A DNA stretch of 40,167 nucleotides from assembly GCA_022763105.1 (NCBI GenBank), contig JALEGK010000007.1:1-40167 (forward strand), written 5' to 3'. Made by a program: the position numbers and the translations under genes. Positions within the stretch are counted from its first letter, which is position 1. Each line of letters begins with the position of its first letter. Under the pieces are notes generated by a model. The model made no database searches and had not been told where the DNA came from. It saw nothing but the letters and a program-made list of their open reading frames with translations. Source of the DNA: Rickettsiales bacterium (lineage in GTDB: Bacteria > Pseudomonadota > Alphaproteobacteria > Rickettsiales > UBA3002). Below, piece after piece: positions 23,883-31,256 of this stretch.

Positions 23883-23911
23883 AAAGAGGGGCTTTTAGCC
23901 CCTCTTTTTTT
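23883..23911 (+). terminator. Intrinsic terminator of the small RTX gene
   Basis: An AGAGGGGC / GCCCCTCT stem (23885-23892 with 23898-23905), extended by two A-T pairs at its base, closes a TTTTA loop and runs into seven to nine T residues. It begins about 20 bp after the RTX stop codon. Confidence 0.93.
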
Positions 23912-23944
23912 ATGTCGATTTTATGGTAATTACCCCACTCACCC

Positions 23945-23973
23945 TTGCGTTTGGCGCGTGTGGGCACTATAAT
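23945..23973 (+). promoter_or_regulatory. Promoter of the tmRNA gene
   Basis: A perfect TATAAT at 23968-23973 lies exactly 17 bp after TTGCGT (23945-23950). The predicted transcription start, about 23980, is immediately before the first hairpin of the tmRNA acceptor piece (GTTGC / GCAAC, 23980-23992). Confidence 0.72.
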
Positions 23974-23979
23974 ATCTTC

Positions 23980-24475
23980 GTTGCTTTGCAACTATGGCAA
24001 TAAATGACCTAATGGAATAAGCGGATTGGACCCGGGGGCGGAGCCCGGCGCCTCCACCAAATTATTCGGTTTTTTGCTCCCGCTACGCACTACTGTGCTT
24101 CGCGATGAGCCTAAGCGCTTCGCGCACTTAAGGCTCGGCCTACTGGCCTCGGTTCATTCCCCGGAGCGCAGCAGGCGCGACTCAGCCCTGAGCCCGCTTC
24201 ATTGCGGAGGTCAGGAGACCGTAGCAGGAAGCAAACGAAGATAATTTCGTGGGGGCGAATTAGGATCGACAAACGTAGTAAAGATTTTGTTTTTGCCCGA
24301 CATGATACCATCGTAAATGGGTCACTTTTTATAGATGCAAACGATAATTTTGCACTCGTTGCTGCTAACGACAACACCGTCGTAGCAGCTCAAAAAGCTG
24401 CCTAATTGGCGCTTTCTGAGTTCTAGTAGTAAACGCGGCCTGGGAGGGGCCGGGCAACAGAACCCTCCCGCCCTT
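23980..24475 (+). ncRNA. ssrA: tmRNA, circularly permuted two-piece form
   Basis: tmRNA rescues stalled ribosomes and tags their nascent peptides. Here the two halves are in the permuted order typical of alphaproteobacteria. The acceptor piece (about 23980-24059) comes first and ends in the T-stem (24032-24036 with 24044-24048), acceptor strand CGCCTCC (24049-24055), A and an encoded CCA (24057-24059). An intervening segment of about 190 nt (24060-24250) would be removed. The coding piece starts with GGGGGCG (24251-24257), which pairs with 24049-24055 (seven pairs, one G-U), followed by AATTAGGATCGAC, the tmRNA D-loop-like signature. The tag frame is 24337-24405. A GGGAGGG / CCCTCCC stem (24442-24448 with 24463-24469) lies near the 3' end. 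Ends are approximate. The T-loop GGCGGAG is not the usual TTCGANN; I believe alpha tmRNAs commonly differ here. Confidence 0.94.
24337..24405 (+). other. tmRNA tag-peptide reading frame, 22 codons, internally duplicated
   Basis: The frame starts at the resume codon GCA (24337) after ATAGAT and ends with TAA at 24403-24405. It encodes ANDNFALVAA, then NDNTVVAA, then QKAA. The first ten residues alone resemble a complete degradation tag (E. coli: ANDENYALAA). The next eight look like a second tag sharing its first Ala. The final four could derive from read-through of an old stop, since CAA at 24391-24393 is one change from TAA. Known tags are mostly 8-15 residues. Confidence 0.85.
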
Positions 24476-24508
24476 GCATTCTTACTGGTTATAACCCGCT
24501 CAAACCCC

Positions 24509-24538
24509 TTGCACCGCTTGCAAAAGCCACTATATACT
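24509..24538 (+). promoter_or_regulatory. Candidate promoter of sspB
   Basis: TTGCAC (24509-24514) and TATACT (24533-24538) are 18 bp apart, or TATATA (24531-24536) at 16 bp. The predicted transcription start would fall at or next to the sspB ATG (24545), so the mRNA may be leaderless. This agrees with the absence of a Shine-Dalgarno. Confidence 0.45.
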
Positions 24539-24544
24539 GGACTT

Positions 24545-25075
24545 ATGGATGACCAAATGAACTTTGACTATATTGATTACCCATCGCTGATTGATCAGGC
24601 GATGCGATCTGTTGTGCGCACCGCTATTGAGCAGGTTATGCAAACGGGCTTGCCGGGTGATCACCATTTCTTCGTATCGTTTCAAACCGACTATCCGGGC
24701 GTAAGCGTATCGGATGCGCTGAAAGACCGTTATCCTGATGAAATGACGATTGTCATTCAGCATCAATTCTGGGATTTGAACGTGACGGATGAATGGTTCA
24801 CGGTCACACTCAGCTTCAATGGCACACCAGAAACCTTGGTGATTCCGTTTGATGCGCTAACCGCTTTCGCGGATCCAAGCATCAAGTTTGGTCTACAGTT
24901 CCATCGCGGTGAGTGGGAAGAAGAAGAAAGCGAAGATGTGCATTGCCCAGCGACGGGTCGCACGGGTCGCGAAATGCCGCCAGAGGCATCTTTCGATGAA
25001 GAAGCGCCATCAGAAGCTCATCCTGCTGCAAACGACTCCAAGGTCGTCTCCATCGAAGCGTTCCGTAAGAAGTAA
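24545..25075 (+). CDS. sspB: ClpXP adaptor SspB (alphaproteobacterial type)
   Basis: A 176-aa adaptor that binds ssrA-tagged proteins and delivers them to the ClpXP protease. The N-terminal 120 residues form the SspB fold; visible landmarks are IDYPSLIDQAMRSVVRTAIE, HHFFVSFQTDYPGVSVSDAL, YPDEMTIVIQHQFWDLNV and ALTAFADPSIKFGLQF. An acidic, proline-containing linker (about 123-165) leads to a short C-terminal basic motif VVSIEAFRKK, which would dock on ClpX. It is the first gene after the tmRNA gene, the source of the tag it recognises. The first ATG (24545) has no ribosome site; another ATG is four codons in. tadA follows 5 bp downstream on the same strand, suggesting cotranscription. Confidence 0.94.
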   Translation: MDDQMNFDYIDYPSLIDQAMRSVVRTAIEQVMQTGLPGDHHFFVSFQTDYPGVSVSDALKDRYPDEMTIVIQHQFWDLNVTDEWFTVTLSFNGTPETLVIPFDALTAFADPSIKFGLQFHRGEWEEEESEDVHCPATGRTGREMPPEASFDEEAPSEAHPAANDSKVVSIEAFRKK

Positions 25076-25080
25076 TTTCC

Positions 25081-25521
25081 ATGTCTGATTGGATGGATGC
25101 CGCATTGGAGCAAGCGCGTCTTGCTGCAAACGCCGCTGAAGTGCCTGTAGGCGCAGTCATTGTCAAAGACAATCAGATTATCGCCGCCGCCCACAATCTC
25201 GTTGAGCACGATCATGATGTCTCGGCTCATGCAGAGATACTAGCCATTCGCGCCGCCTCGAAAGTGCTGGCTAGCCCACGCCTGATCGATTGCGATCTGT
25301 ATGTGACGCTCGAGCCTTGCCCGATGTGCGCACAGGCGATTAGCTTTGCCCGCATCCGTCGTTTGTATTTTGGTGCATACGACCCCAAAGGCGGCGGGGT
25401 AGAGCATGGGCCGCGTATTTTCCAGCAATCAAGCTGTCATCATGCACCCGAAGTGATTGGTGGCTTGCAGGAACAGCCTTGTGGTGAATTGCTAAAATCA
25501 TTCTTTGAAGCACGCCGTTAA
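25081..25521 (+). CDS. tadA: tRNA-specific adenosine deaminase
   Basis: A 146-aa zinc enzyme that converts adenosine 34 of the tRNA-Arg anticodon to inosine. The deaminase motifs are complete: HAE at 50-52 (His50 zinc ligand, Glu52 proton shuttle) and PCPMC with Cys80 and Cys83. Family context residues such as EVPVGAVIVKD, HNLVEHDHDVSAHAEI and YFGAYDPKGGGVEHGPR are present. It starts 5 bp after the sspB stop. No strong ribosome site is visible, so translation is probably coupled to sspB. Confidence 0.95.
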   Translation: MSDWMDAALEQARLAANAAEVPVGAVIVKDNQIIAAAHNLVEHDHDVSAHAEILAIRAASKVLASPRLIDCDLYVTLEPCPMCAQAISFARIRRLYFGAYDPKGGGVEHGPRIFQQSSCHHAPEVIGGLQEQPCGELLKSFFEARR

Positions 25522-25581
25522 TTAGCGCGTTAACCCTATTTCCATCTTTTCCTGTTAGGCTAGAGCATGAAGGAGTTCGCT

Positions 25582-25746
25582 ATGCTTGGCGCTTTGATCA
25601 TGTTCCCATTCAAATTACTCGGCTTCGTCTGGAGCCTGAGCATGTATATTTTGAAGTTTGCCATCGGACTCGCCACCTTTTTAATCTCCAACATTTTACT
25701 CCTGATCGGTGCGATCGTCGTGCTGTACGTATTTATGCAATTATAG
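25582..25746 (+). CDS. Small hydrophobic membrane protein, 54 aa
   Basis: A short frame preceded by a perfect AAGGAG 6 nt before the ATG at 25582. An earlier in-frame ATG at 25567 would leave that site inside the gene. The 54 residues are almost entirely hydrophobic, with one lysine at position 11 and one at 25, and can form two membrane helices (about 4-22 and 27-52, the second LATFLISNILLLIGAIVVLY). I recognise no family. It lies between tadA (60 bp upstream) and ettA. The strong ribosome site and clean hydrophobic pattern are the evidence that it is real. Confidence 0.6.
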   Translation: MLGALIMFPFKLLGFVWSLSMYILKFAIGLATFLISNILLLIGAIVVLYVFMQL

Positions 25747-25758
25747 CACGCTCTATCA

Positions 25759-25788
25759 TTGACATAGCGGGCCGTTGCGTGCTCTAGT
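25759..25788 (+). promoter_or_regulatory. Candidate promoter of ettA
   Basis: A perfect TTGACA (25759-25764) is followed 18 bp later by TCTAGT (25783-25788). A 7-bp inverted repeat, AGCACGC (25745-25751) and GCGTGCT (25777-25783), brackets the -35 box and the spacer, and could be an operator. The ettA ATG is at 25821. Confidence 0.4.
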
Positions 25789-25820
25789 CGGGCCGAATTA
25801 ATCCTTACTGCGAGCAAATT

Positions 25821-27500
25821 ATGTCGACTCAATATGTCTATGTTATGAAAGGGCTTTCTAAGTCCTACGGTACCAGGCAAGTTCTCAAAGATATCTGGCT
25901 GTCATTTCTGCCCGGCGCGAAAATCGGCATTGTCGGCCATAATGGCGCGGGTAAATCGACGCTTCTGAAGATTATGGCGGGTGTTGATACCGAATTTAAC
26001 GGCGAAGCATGGCCTGCAGAGGGCATTAAGGTCGGTTATCTGGAGCAAGAGCCGCAATTAGACAATAATAAGAACGTTTTTGACAATGTTATGGATGGTT
26101 TGCGCGAGAAAAAGGCGATTCTGGATGAATTTAACGCCATTTCCATGCAATTAGCCGAAGTAACAGACGATGATGAGATGATGAAGCTGATTGAAGCGCA
26201 AGGTGAGCTTCAGGAGAAAATTGACGCGGCCGATGCGTGGAACTTAGATACAGACGTTGAAATGGCGATGGAAGCACTGCGTTGCCCGCCGGGTGATGCA
26301 TCCGTTGAGAAACTCTCAGGTGGTGAAAAGCGCCGTGTTGCGCTCGCTCGCCTATTGCTTGAAAAGCCGGACATGCTACTGCTTGATGAGCCAACCAACC
26401 ATTTGGATGCCGAATCGGTGGCATGGTTAGAGCGTTTCTTGCGCGAATATGCGGGCACCGTCGTGATGATCACGCACGATCGCTACTTCCTCGATAACAT
26501 CACCGGCTGGACGCTAGAGCTGGATCGTGGTGAAGGTCGCCCTTATGAGGGCAATTATTCTGGCTGGCTGGAGCAAAAGCAAACTCAGCTTAAGCAAGAA
26601 GAGAAAGAAGAGTCTGCGCGTCAGAAGCAGATTACTGAAGAGCTGGATTGGGTGCGTTCATCGCCTAAGGCGCGTCAATCGAAGAGCAAGGCGCGTATTA
26701 AGGCGTTTGATGAGTTGGTCAAACAATCTCAAGAGCAGCGCGCTGGTACGGCTCATATCATGATCCCGACCTCTGAGCGTTTGGGCGATAAGGTGATTGA
26801 GGTAGAAAACGTCAATAAAGCTTACGGCGATAAGCTGTTAATTGAAGATTTAAGCTTCCGTCTGCCTCCGGGCGGCATTGTCGGCATTATTGGGCCGAAC
26901 GGCGCGGGTAAGACCACGCTGTTTCGCATGCTGACCGGTCAAGAGCAGCCTGATTCAGGCTCAGTTGCCATTGGTGACACGGTGCAGCTTGGCTATATTG
27001 ATCAGTCACGCGACACGCTGGGCGATGATAAGACCGTGTGGGAAGAGATTTCTGACGGGCTGGATGTGATTCAGCTTGGCAAACAAGAGATTAAATCACG
27101 CGCCTATTGTAGCTGGTTTAATTTTAAAGGGGCCGATCAGCAGAAAAAGGTTGGCGTGTTATCAGGTGGTGAGCGTAACCGCGTGCATTTGGCAAAAATG
27201 CTCAAATCAGGCGCGAATTTACTGCTACTCGATGAGCCAACCAATGATCTGGATGTTGAAACCTTACGTGCGCTCGAAGAAGCACTGCTGAATTTTGCAG
27301 GCTGCGCCGTGGTTATCAGCCACGATCGCTGGTTCTTGGATCGTATTGCCACGCATATTCTTGCCTATGAGGGCGATTCCCATGTGGAATGGTTTGAAGG
27401 TAATTACCAAGAATATGAAGAGGACCGCAAACGTCGCCTTGGTGATGAAGCGCTGAACCCAACACGTATTAAGTACAAGCCGATCAGCCGAGCGGCTTAA
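25821..27500 (+). CDS. ettA: Energy-dependent translational throttle protein EttA (ABC-F)
   Basis: A 559-aa cytosolic ABC-F ATPase that binds the ribosomal E site and couples translation to the ATP/ADP ratio. Two ATPase domains lie in tandem: Walker [10 protein letters not shown] (39-47) with signature LSGGE and [11 protein letters not shown], then Walker [10 protein letters not shown] with [16 protein letters not shown] and [11 protein letters not shown]. Between them is the EttA linker (P-site tRNA interaction motif) with [20 protein letters not shown]. The C-terminal [14 protein letters not shown] is also typical of EttA rather than Uup or YheS. A terminator follows directly after the stop. 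Confidence 0.97.
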   Translation: MSTQYVYVMKGLSKSYGTRQVLKDIWLSFLPGAKIGIVGHNGAGKSTLLKIMAGVDTEFNGEAWPAEGIKVGYLEQEPQLDNNKNVFDNVMDGLREKKAILDEFNAISMQLAEVTDDDEMMKLIEAQGELQEKIDAADAWNLDTDVEMAMEALRCPPGDASVEKLSGGEKRRVALARLLLEKPDMLLLDEPTNHLDAESVAWLERFLREYAGTVVMITHDRYFLDNITGWTLELDRGEGRPYEGNYSGWLEQKQTQLKQEEKEESARQKQITEELDWVRSSPKARQSKSKARIKAFDELVKQSQEQRAGTAHIMIPTSERLGDKVIEVENVNKAYGDKLLIEDLSFRLPPGGIVGIIGPNGAGKTTLFRMLTGQEQPDSGSVAIGDTVQLGYIDQSRDTLGDDKTVWEEISDGLDVIQLGKQEIKSRAYCSWFNFKGADQQKKVGVLSGGERNRVHLAKMLKSGANLLLLDEPTNDLDVETLRALEEALLNFAGCAVVISHDRWFLDRIATHILAYEGDSHVEWFEGNYQEYEEDRKRRLGDEALNPTRIKYKPISRAA

Positions 27501-27523
27501 GAAACAATCAGATAAATGGGAAG

Positions 27524-27546
27524 AAGCGGCGTTAGGCCGCTTTTTT
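27524..27546 (+). terminator. Intrinsic terminator of ettA, overlapping the end of mlaC
   Basis: AAGCGGC (27524-27530) pairs with GCCGCTT (27536-27542) around a GTTAG loop and runs into T residues to 27546. The same bases encode the C-terminal Lys-Ala-Ala and the stop codon of the convergent mlaC gene. Confidence 0.86.
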
Positions 27547-28110
27547 CTTGAGCGCGCTAATAAGGAAGTCGATGCCCTTATTGCTGATCACTGCGCTGAA
27601 TTCTGAGCGCTGTGTGGTGATCATGCTCACACCCTCAACGATAATATCGAAGATTTTGTAGCCGCCTGCGCTTTCGCGGATTTTATAATCCATCAGCACG
27701 TTTGGCTCACCTGTATTGATCAGCTCCATCGTTAAGATGTATTCGCCGTTACCATCTTCACGGCTTTTGACGATCTTATAGGTCTGGCCGGTATATTCAG
27801 TCAGGCGCATGGTGTAGTTTTTCAGCAGAAACTTCTTGTAGTTTGCGACATACGCATCACGTTGGTCTTCGTTGATGTTGCGCCAGTGTTTACCCAAAAC
27901 AAAACGCGCCACCCAGTCGATATCGACTGATTTTTCAAACAAAGCTTCAAGCTGGGTTTGCTTATCGGTCGTGCTATTACCATCTTTAGATACGATTGCG
28001 ATCGCATCAGATGCCAGCTTATCGGCAAATTGTTCGACTTGCTGTGTGCCTGCTATTGCAGCCACAGACAACATAACGGTGGTTAACCCTACAATGAGTG
28101 ATTTCATCAT
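27532..28110 (-). CDS. mlaC: Phospholipid-binding MlaC / toluene-tolerance (Ttg2D) family protein
   Basis: A 192-aa periplasmic lipid shuttle that carries phospholipids between the outer-membrane MlaA complex and the inner-membrane MlaFEDB transporter. A Sec signal peptide (about 1-21, cleaved after AIA) precedes the MlaC domain, recognised by VDIDWVARFVLGKHWR, YKKFLLKNYTMRLTEYTGQ and VDYK-type late strands (LMDYKIRESAGGYKIFDIIVEG). An AGGA ribosome site stands 8 nt before the first of two consecutive ATG codons. It follows mlaA by 40 bp on the same strand. The mlaFED genes are not in the window. The short C-terminal end carries basic residues (LKKKAA) overlapping the ettA terminator. Confidence 0.94.
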   Translation of the reverse strand: MMKSLIVGLTTVMLSVAAIAGTQQVEQFADKLASDAIAIVSKDGNSTTDKQTQLEALFEKSVDIDWVARFVLGKHWRNINEDQRDAYVANYKKFLLKNYTMRLTEYTGQTYKIVKSREDGNGEYILTMELINTGEPNVLMDYKIRESAGGYKIFDIIVEGVSMITTQRSEFSAVISNKGIDFLISALKKKAA

Positions 28111-28150
28111 TTTTGAATTCCTGCTTACCGGTTATACGTGGCTTGTTAGC

Positions 28151-28849
28151 CTAATCATTCGCATTATGCGTGTTTAATATCATAGCGCGGCGACGTTGCA
28201 AGTACGCACTACGAATGGACGCATACGGATCGAATGATGTTGCGTAGATATCATCGGTAAGATCCAGAATGTCTTCACGGTCAGAAACGGCTTCAATGCC
28301 ACCCCAGATCACGCTGCCGGTCGTCTCAAAGATGTAGGTGAATGGGTTCATCGCCACATCAACCACACGGCCGAAGGTATCACGTACCGTGCTTGGGCCA
28401 AGCAATGGCAGCACGACATAGTCGCTTTGGGTGTCATTTGCCCAGACAGCCAAGGTCTGACCAAAATCTTCCTGACGGTATTTCAGCGGCGAATTCTCAC
28501 CTGCGAAGTCATAAATACCACCGAAACCAAGCGTGGTGTTCAAAATGAAGCGCCAGAATGAGGTAAAGGCTTGCTGCGTATCAAACTGCAGTAGCGCATT
28601 GATGAAGTTCACTGGCTCGTTTAGGTTGCGAAGCACGTTACGCACGGCTTTGCGACCATAAGACGGGATAATCGCGCGATAGCCACGTGCAATTGGCTGC
28701 GCTAGCGATACGTCTAAAATTTCATTGATTTCAAAGACCTCACGGTTTGCGGGTTCGTAAGGATCTTTGATCGAATTGCTTGCCTGGGTCGTGGTGCATG
28801 CCGCGAACAGCTGCGCTACTACCAGCAAAATTACCGTTTTCTTCAACAT
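28151..28849 (-). CDS. mlaA: MlaA (VacJ) outer-membrane lipoprotein
   Basis: A 232-aa lipoprotein that removes misplaced phospholipids from the outer leaflet of the outer membrane and passes them to MlaC. A lipoprotein signal ends in the lipobox LFAAC (Cys18). Family motifs are DPYEPANREVFEINEILD, NLNEPVNFINALLQ, RFILNTTLGFGGIYD, EDFGQTLAVW and YVVLPLLGPSTVRDTFGRVVD. It is the first gene of an mlaA-mlaC pair. The upstream region (28850-29045) is shared with the divergent metF. Confidence 0.96.
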   Translation of the reverse strand: MLKKTVILLVVAQLFAACTTTQASNSIKDPYEPANREVFEINEILDVSLAQPIARGYRAIIPSYGRKAVRNVLRNLNEPVNFINALLQFDTQQAFTSFWRFILNTTLGFGGIYDFAGENSPLKYRQEDFGQTLAVWANDTQSDYVVLPLLGPSTVRDTFGRVVDVAMNPFTYIFETTGSVIWGGIEAVSDREDILDLTDDIYATSFDPYASIRSAYLQRRRAMILNTHNAND

Positions 28850-29014
28850 CTTCTGCCCTCAAAATGGTCACGTCTACGCGTGATGTAAAACCCATCCTAA
28901 CGTGGAAATCGTTAAGATAGAATGAATCGCTTGACATAATAGTGAGGAAAATCGTTTTGTCGGTATGAATTTTGCGTTACATGATCGTTTTTAAGAACCA
29001 ATGTGAGAGAGAGT

Positions 29015-29030
29015 GTTGCGCGATCGCAAC
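29015..29030 (+). promoter_or_regulatory. Hairpin in the metF leader
   Basis: GTTGCG (29015-29020) and CGCAAC (29025-29030) form a six-pair stem with a CGAT loop, ending 5 nt before the ACGAGG ribosome site of metF. It could modulate ribosome access. I see no recognisable SAM or SAH riboswitch around it. A perfect TTGACA at 28931-28936 may be part of the metF promoter, but no good -10 is spaced correctly. Confidence 0.3.
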
Positions 29031-29045
29031 AGCAACGAGGCCAAG

Positions 29046-29945
29046 ATGAGCAAACCAACGGACTGGATTAACCAATATCAAACCGAATTGCTGGCGAAAC
29101 CGCCAAGCTTCTCATTTGAGTTCTTCCCACCACACTCTGAGGCTTTAGGTGTGTCTTTGTGGCAAAGCTTGTTGGCATTGGCGCCCTTTCAGCCCGAATT
29201 TGTGTCGGTTACCTATGGTGCGGGCGGCTCAACACGTGAACGCACGCATGGGTTGGTGAAAAAAATTCGTGAAGAGACAAACCTTGAGCCAGCGGCGCAT
29301 TTGACCTGCGTGGGCTCAAGCAAAGACGAAATCCGTAAAATTGCTGAAGATTACTGGAATGCGGGGATTAAGCATATTGTTGCACTGCGTGGTGACCCGC
29401 CAAAAGGTGTCGATCAATACGAGCCTCATCCAGATGGCTATGCCTATGCTGATTCTTTGGTCGCCGGGTTAAAGGATGTCGCAGATTTTGAGATTTCTGT
29501 TGCCGCTTACCCCGAAGCGCACCCCGAAGCGGAGTCTTTGAATGCGGATATTGAGCATTTAAAACGTAAGGTTGATGCGGGCGCAACCCGCGCGATTACG
29601 CAGTATTTCTTTAATCTAGATCATTATTTACGTTTCATGGATAAGGTCGATGCGGCGGGCATTACCATTCCGATCACGCCGGGCATTCTGGCAATCGGTA
29701 ATTATAAGCAGATGGTGCGTTTTAGCGGCATGTGCGGTGCCAGCGTGCCGGATTGGGTGCATGACATGTTTGCCGATTTAGAATATCACCCAGAAATACA
29801 CAAAATGATGGCTGTTGCTTTGGCGGCAGAGCAAGCCAAGCTGCTCGTGCAAGCCGGAGCGGAACATTTGCATTTCTACACGCTCAATCGTGCGGATTTA
29901 GTCATTCCGATCTGTCGTTTGCTTGGGGCCAAGCCAAAGTCTTAA
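29046..29945 (+). CDS. metF: Methylenetetrahydrofolate reductase
   Basis: A 299-aa flavoenzyme that reduces 5,10-methylene-THF to 5-methyl-THF for methionine synthesis. Family signatures are FSFEFFPPHS near the N-terminus (with the catalytic Glu), VTYGAGGSTRERT, AHLTCVGSSKDEI, HIVALRGDPPKG, AYPEAHPEA and AITQYFFNLDHYLRFMDK, ending in GAEHLHFYTLNRAD. The ATG at 29046 follows an ACGAGG ribosome site 5 nt upstream. An in-frame GTG at 29013 would place the leader hairpin inside the gene and is less likely. The next gene starts 4 bp after the stop. Confidence 0.96.
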   Translation: MSKPTDWINQYQTELLAKPPSFSFEFFPPHSEALGVSLWQSLLALAPFQPEFVSVTYGAGGSTRERTHGLVKKIREETNLEPAAHLTCVGSSKDEIRKIAEDYWNAGIKHIVALRGDPPKGVDQYEPHPDGYAYADSLVAGLKDVADFEISVAAYPEAHPEAESLNADIEHLKRKVDAGATRAITQYFFNLDHYLRFMDKVDAAGITIPITPGILAIGNYKQMVRFSGMCGASVPDWVHDMFADLEYHPEIHKMMAVALAAEQAKLLVQAGAEHLHFYTLNRADLVIPICRLLGAKPKS

Positions 29946-29949
29946 GATC

Positions 29950-30582
29950 ATGTCTATTGAGTCATATGTTCCAGATATTATGATGCTTTCTTCTTATGTT
30001 GGAGGGGTGGCCTTCGCATTGAGCGGATTTTTAATTGGCGTGCGTCATCAACTTGATGTGATGGGCATATTTATCGTTTCCATGCTAACGGCCAATGGTG
30101 GCGGCGCAGTGCGTGATGTGTTGATTGGCCGCACACCAACCGTACTCACCGATATGTCTGGTTTTTTGCTGGTAGTCTGCGTGATTTTCGTGGCGTGGGT
30201 GTTTAAGCTTCACAAGAAGGATTCTCTGGAAGATAGCCGCTGGTTTGTCACTTCCGACGCGATTGGGCTGGCCGCTTTCAGCCTGACTGGCGCCGTGGTC
30301 GGTATTGGCGCAGGTTTGAGCATTTTTGGCGTGATGGTGCTATCATTCGTAACTGCAAGTGGTGGTGGTATCATCCGCGACTTGATGGTGAATCGCGTAC
30401 CCAGCATTTTAAGTAGCGATTTTTATGGCACCATTGCCATTATCATCGCGCTAGCCACTTATGTGTTAGAGATCACAGGTAATCGCACGGATTTAAGCAT
30501 GGCAGCACTACTTGTCGGGGCGCTTAGCTTGCGTTTAGTTGCTCAATGTAAAGGCTGGCAATTACCAAGAATCAAGATTTAG
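29950..30582 (+). CDS. TRIC-family (UPF0126/YadS) membrane channel protein
   Basis: A 210-aa membrane protein with seven predicted helices built as two inverted repeats, as in trimeric intracellular cation (TRIC) channels. Each repeat carries the glycine-rich hallmark followed by a conserved arginine-aspartate: ANGGGAVRDVLIGRTP (first) and ASGGGIIRDLMVNRVP (second). Bacterial members conduct potassium or other monovalent cations; some relatives have been linked to glycine transport, so substrate is unsure. It begins 4 bp after metF and is likely cotranscribed with it. Its stop overlaps that of the convergent motB gene in a shared TTAG. Confidence 0.9.
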   Translation: MSIESYVPDIMMLSSYVGGVAFALSGFLIGVRHQLDVMGIFIVSMLTANGGGAVRDVLIGRTPTVLTDMSGFLLVVCVIFVAWVFKLHKKDSLEDSRWFVTSDAIGLAAFSLTGAVVGIGAGLSIFGVMVLSFVTASGGGIIRDLMVNRVPSILSSDFYGTIAIIIALATYVLEITGNRTDLSMAALLVGALSLRLVAQCKGWQLPRIKI

Positions 30583-31256
30583 TCGACGCGCTCTACACGC
30601 ACGATAATGCGGCGATTCAGCTCACGGTTACGCGGAATTCCGTTACCATTCGCATCCTTATTCGGCACTTTTGGACGTGTCTCTGCATAACCTGCAGCGC
30701 GCATAATCTCTGGTGTAATGCCGTAAGCAATAAAGAAGCGCACAATATTGGCAGCGCGTGCGGCTGAAAGCTCCCAGTTAGATGGGAATTTATTCGATTT
30801 AATCGGCACGTCATCGGTGTGACCATCGACCTGAATTTCATAGGCATCGAAATCGAAATCAGCCAAGACTTGAGCAACCTGCTTTAGAATCGGAATCGCC
30901 TCGCGGCTGAATTTGGCCGAACCACCATGATAAAAAGCACCGCTTGATAGCTCGAGTGTCACCCCTTTATCGGTTTGTTCTACCGACATGGTTTCTTCGA
31001 GTGTTGATGACTCGATGAGGATTTCCATTTCCTCTGCCAGCATGTCATGTGGCTCAAGATTTTCTTCCGATTCAAATCCCGCTGCCTGCATGGATTCTGC
31101 GAGTTTTTTAAATGCATCGGGATCAGGCTTAGAGACAGAGAACATTAAAATGAAGAAGCAGAGAATAAGCGTGACGGCATCCGCGTAGGTAATCAACCAT
31201 TCGTCCGGATTAAAATCATCCTCTTTTTTTCTGTTAATCTTCTTACCGCTGCTCAT
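30579..31256 (-). CDS. motB: Flagellar motor stator protein MotB
   Basis: A 225-aa stator subunit that anchors the MotAB ion channel to peptidoglycan. After a basic N-terminus the single membrane helix carries the ion-binding Asp26 in WLITYADAVTLILCFFILM. A plug/linker region follows. Then comes the OmpA-like peptidoglycan-binding domain with VDGHTDDVPI, NWELSAARAANIVRFF and RRIIVRVERVD. Its ATG is at the base right after the motA stop, so translation is coupled. No other flagellar genes are in the window. Whether it uses protons or sodium cannot be read with confidence. The stop overlaps that of the TRIC gene. Confidence 0.94.
   Translation of the reverse strand: MSSGKKINRKKEDDFNPDEWLITYADAVTLILCFFILMFSVSKPDPDAFKKLAESMQAAGFESEENLEPHDMLAEEMEILIESSTLEETMSVEQTDKGVTLELSSGAFYHGGSAKFSREAIPILKQVAQVLADFDFDAYEIQVDGHTDDVPIKSNKFPSNWELSAARAANIVRFFIAYGITPEIMRAAGYAETRPKVPNKDANGNGIPRNRELNRRIIVRVERVD

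Noticed and set aside
24026..24405. Several short frames on both strands (24026-24244, 24111-24377, 24202-24405)
   Set aside because: They fall within the tmRNA gene. The acceptor stem, CCA end and tag frame explain the sequence, and the last of these frames simply includes the tag.
28850..29045. SAM or SAH riboswitch upstream of metF
   Set aside because: The leader has only one short hairpin. I cannot find the conserved core of any SAM or SAH riboswitch class.
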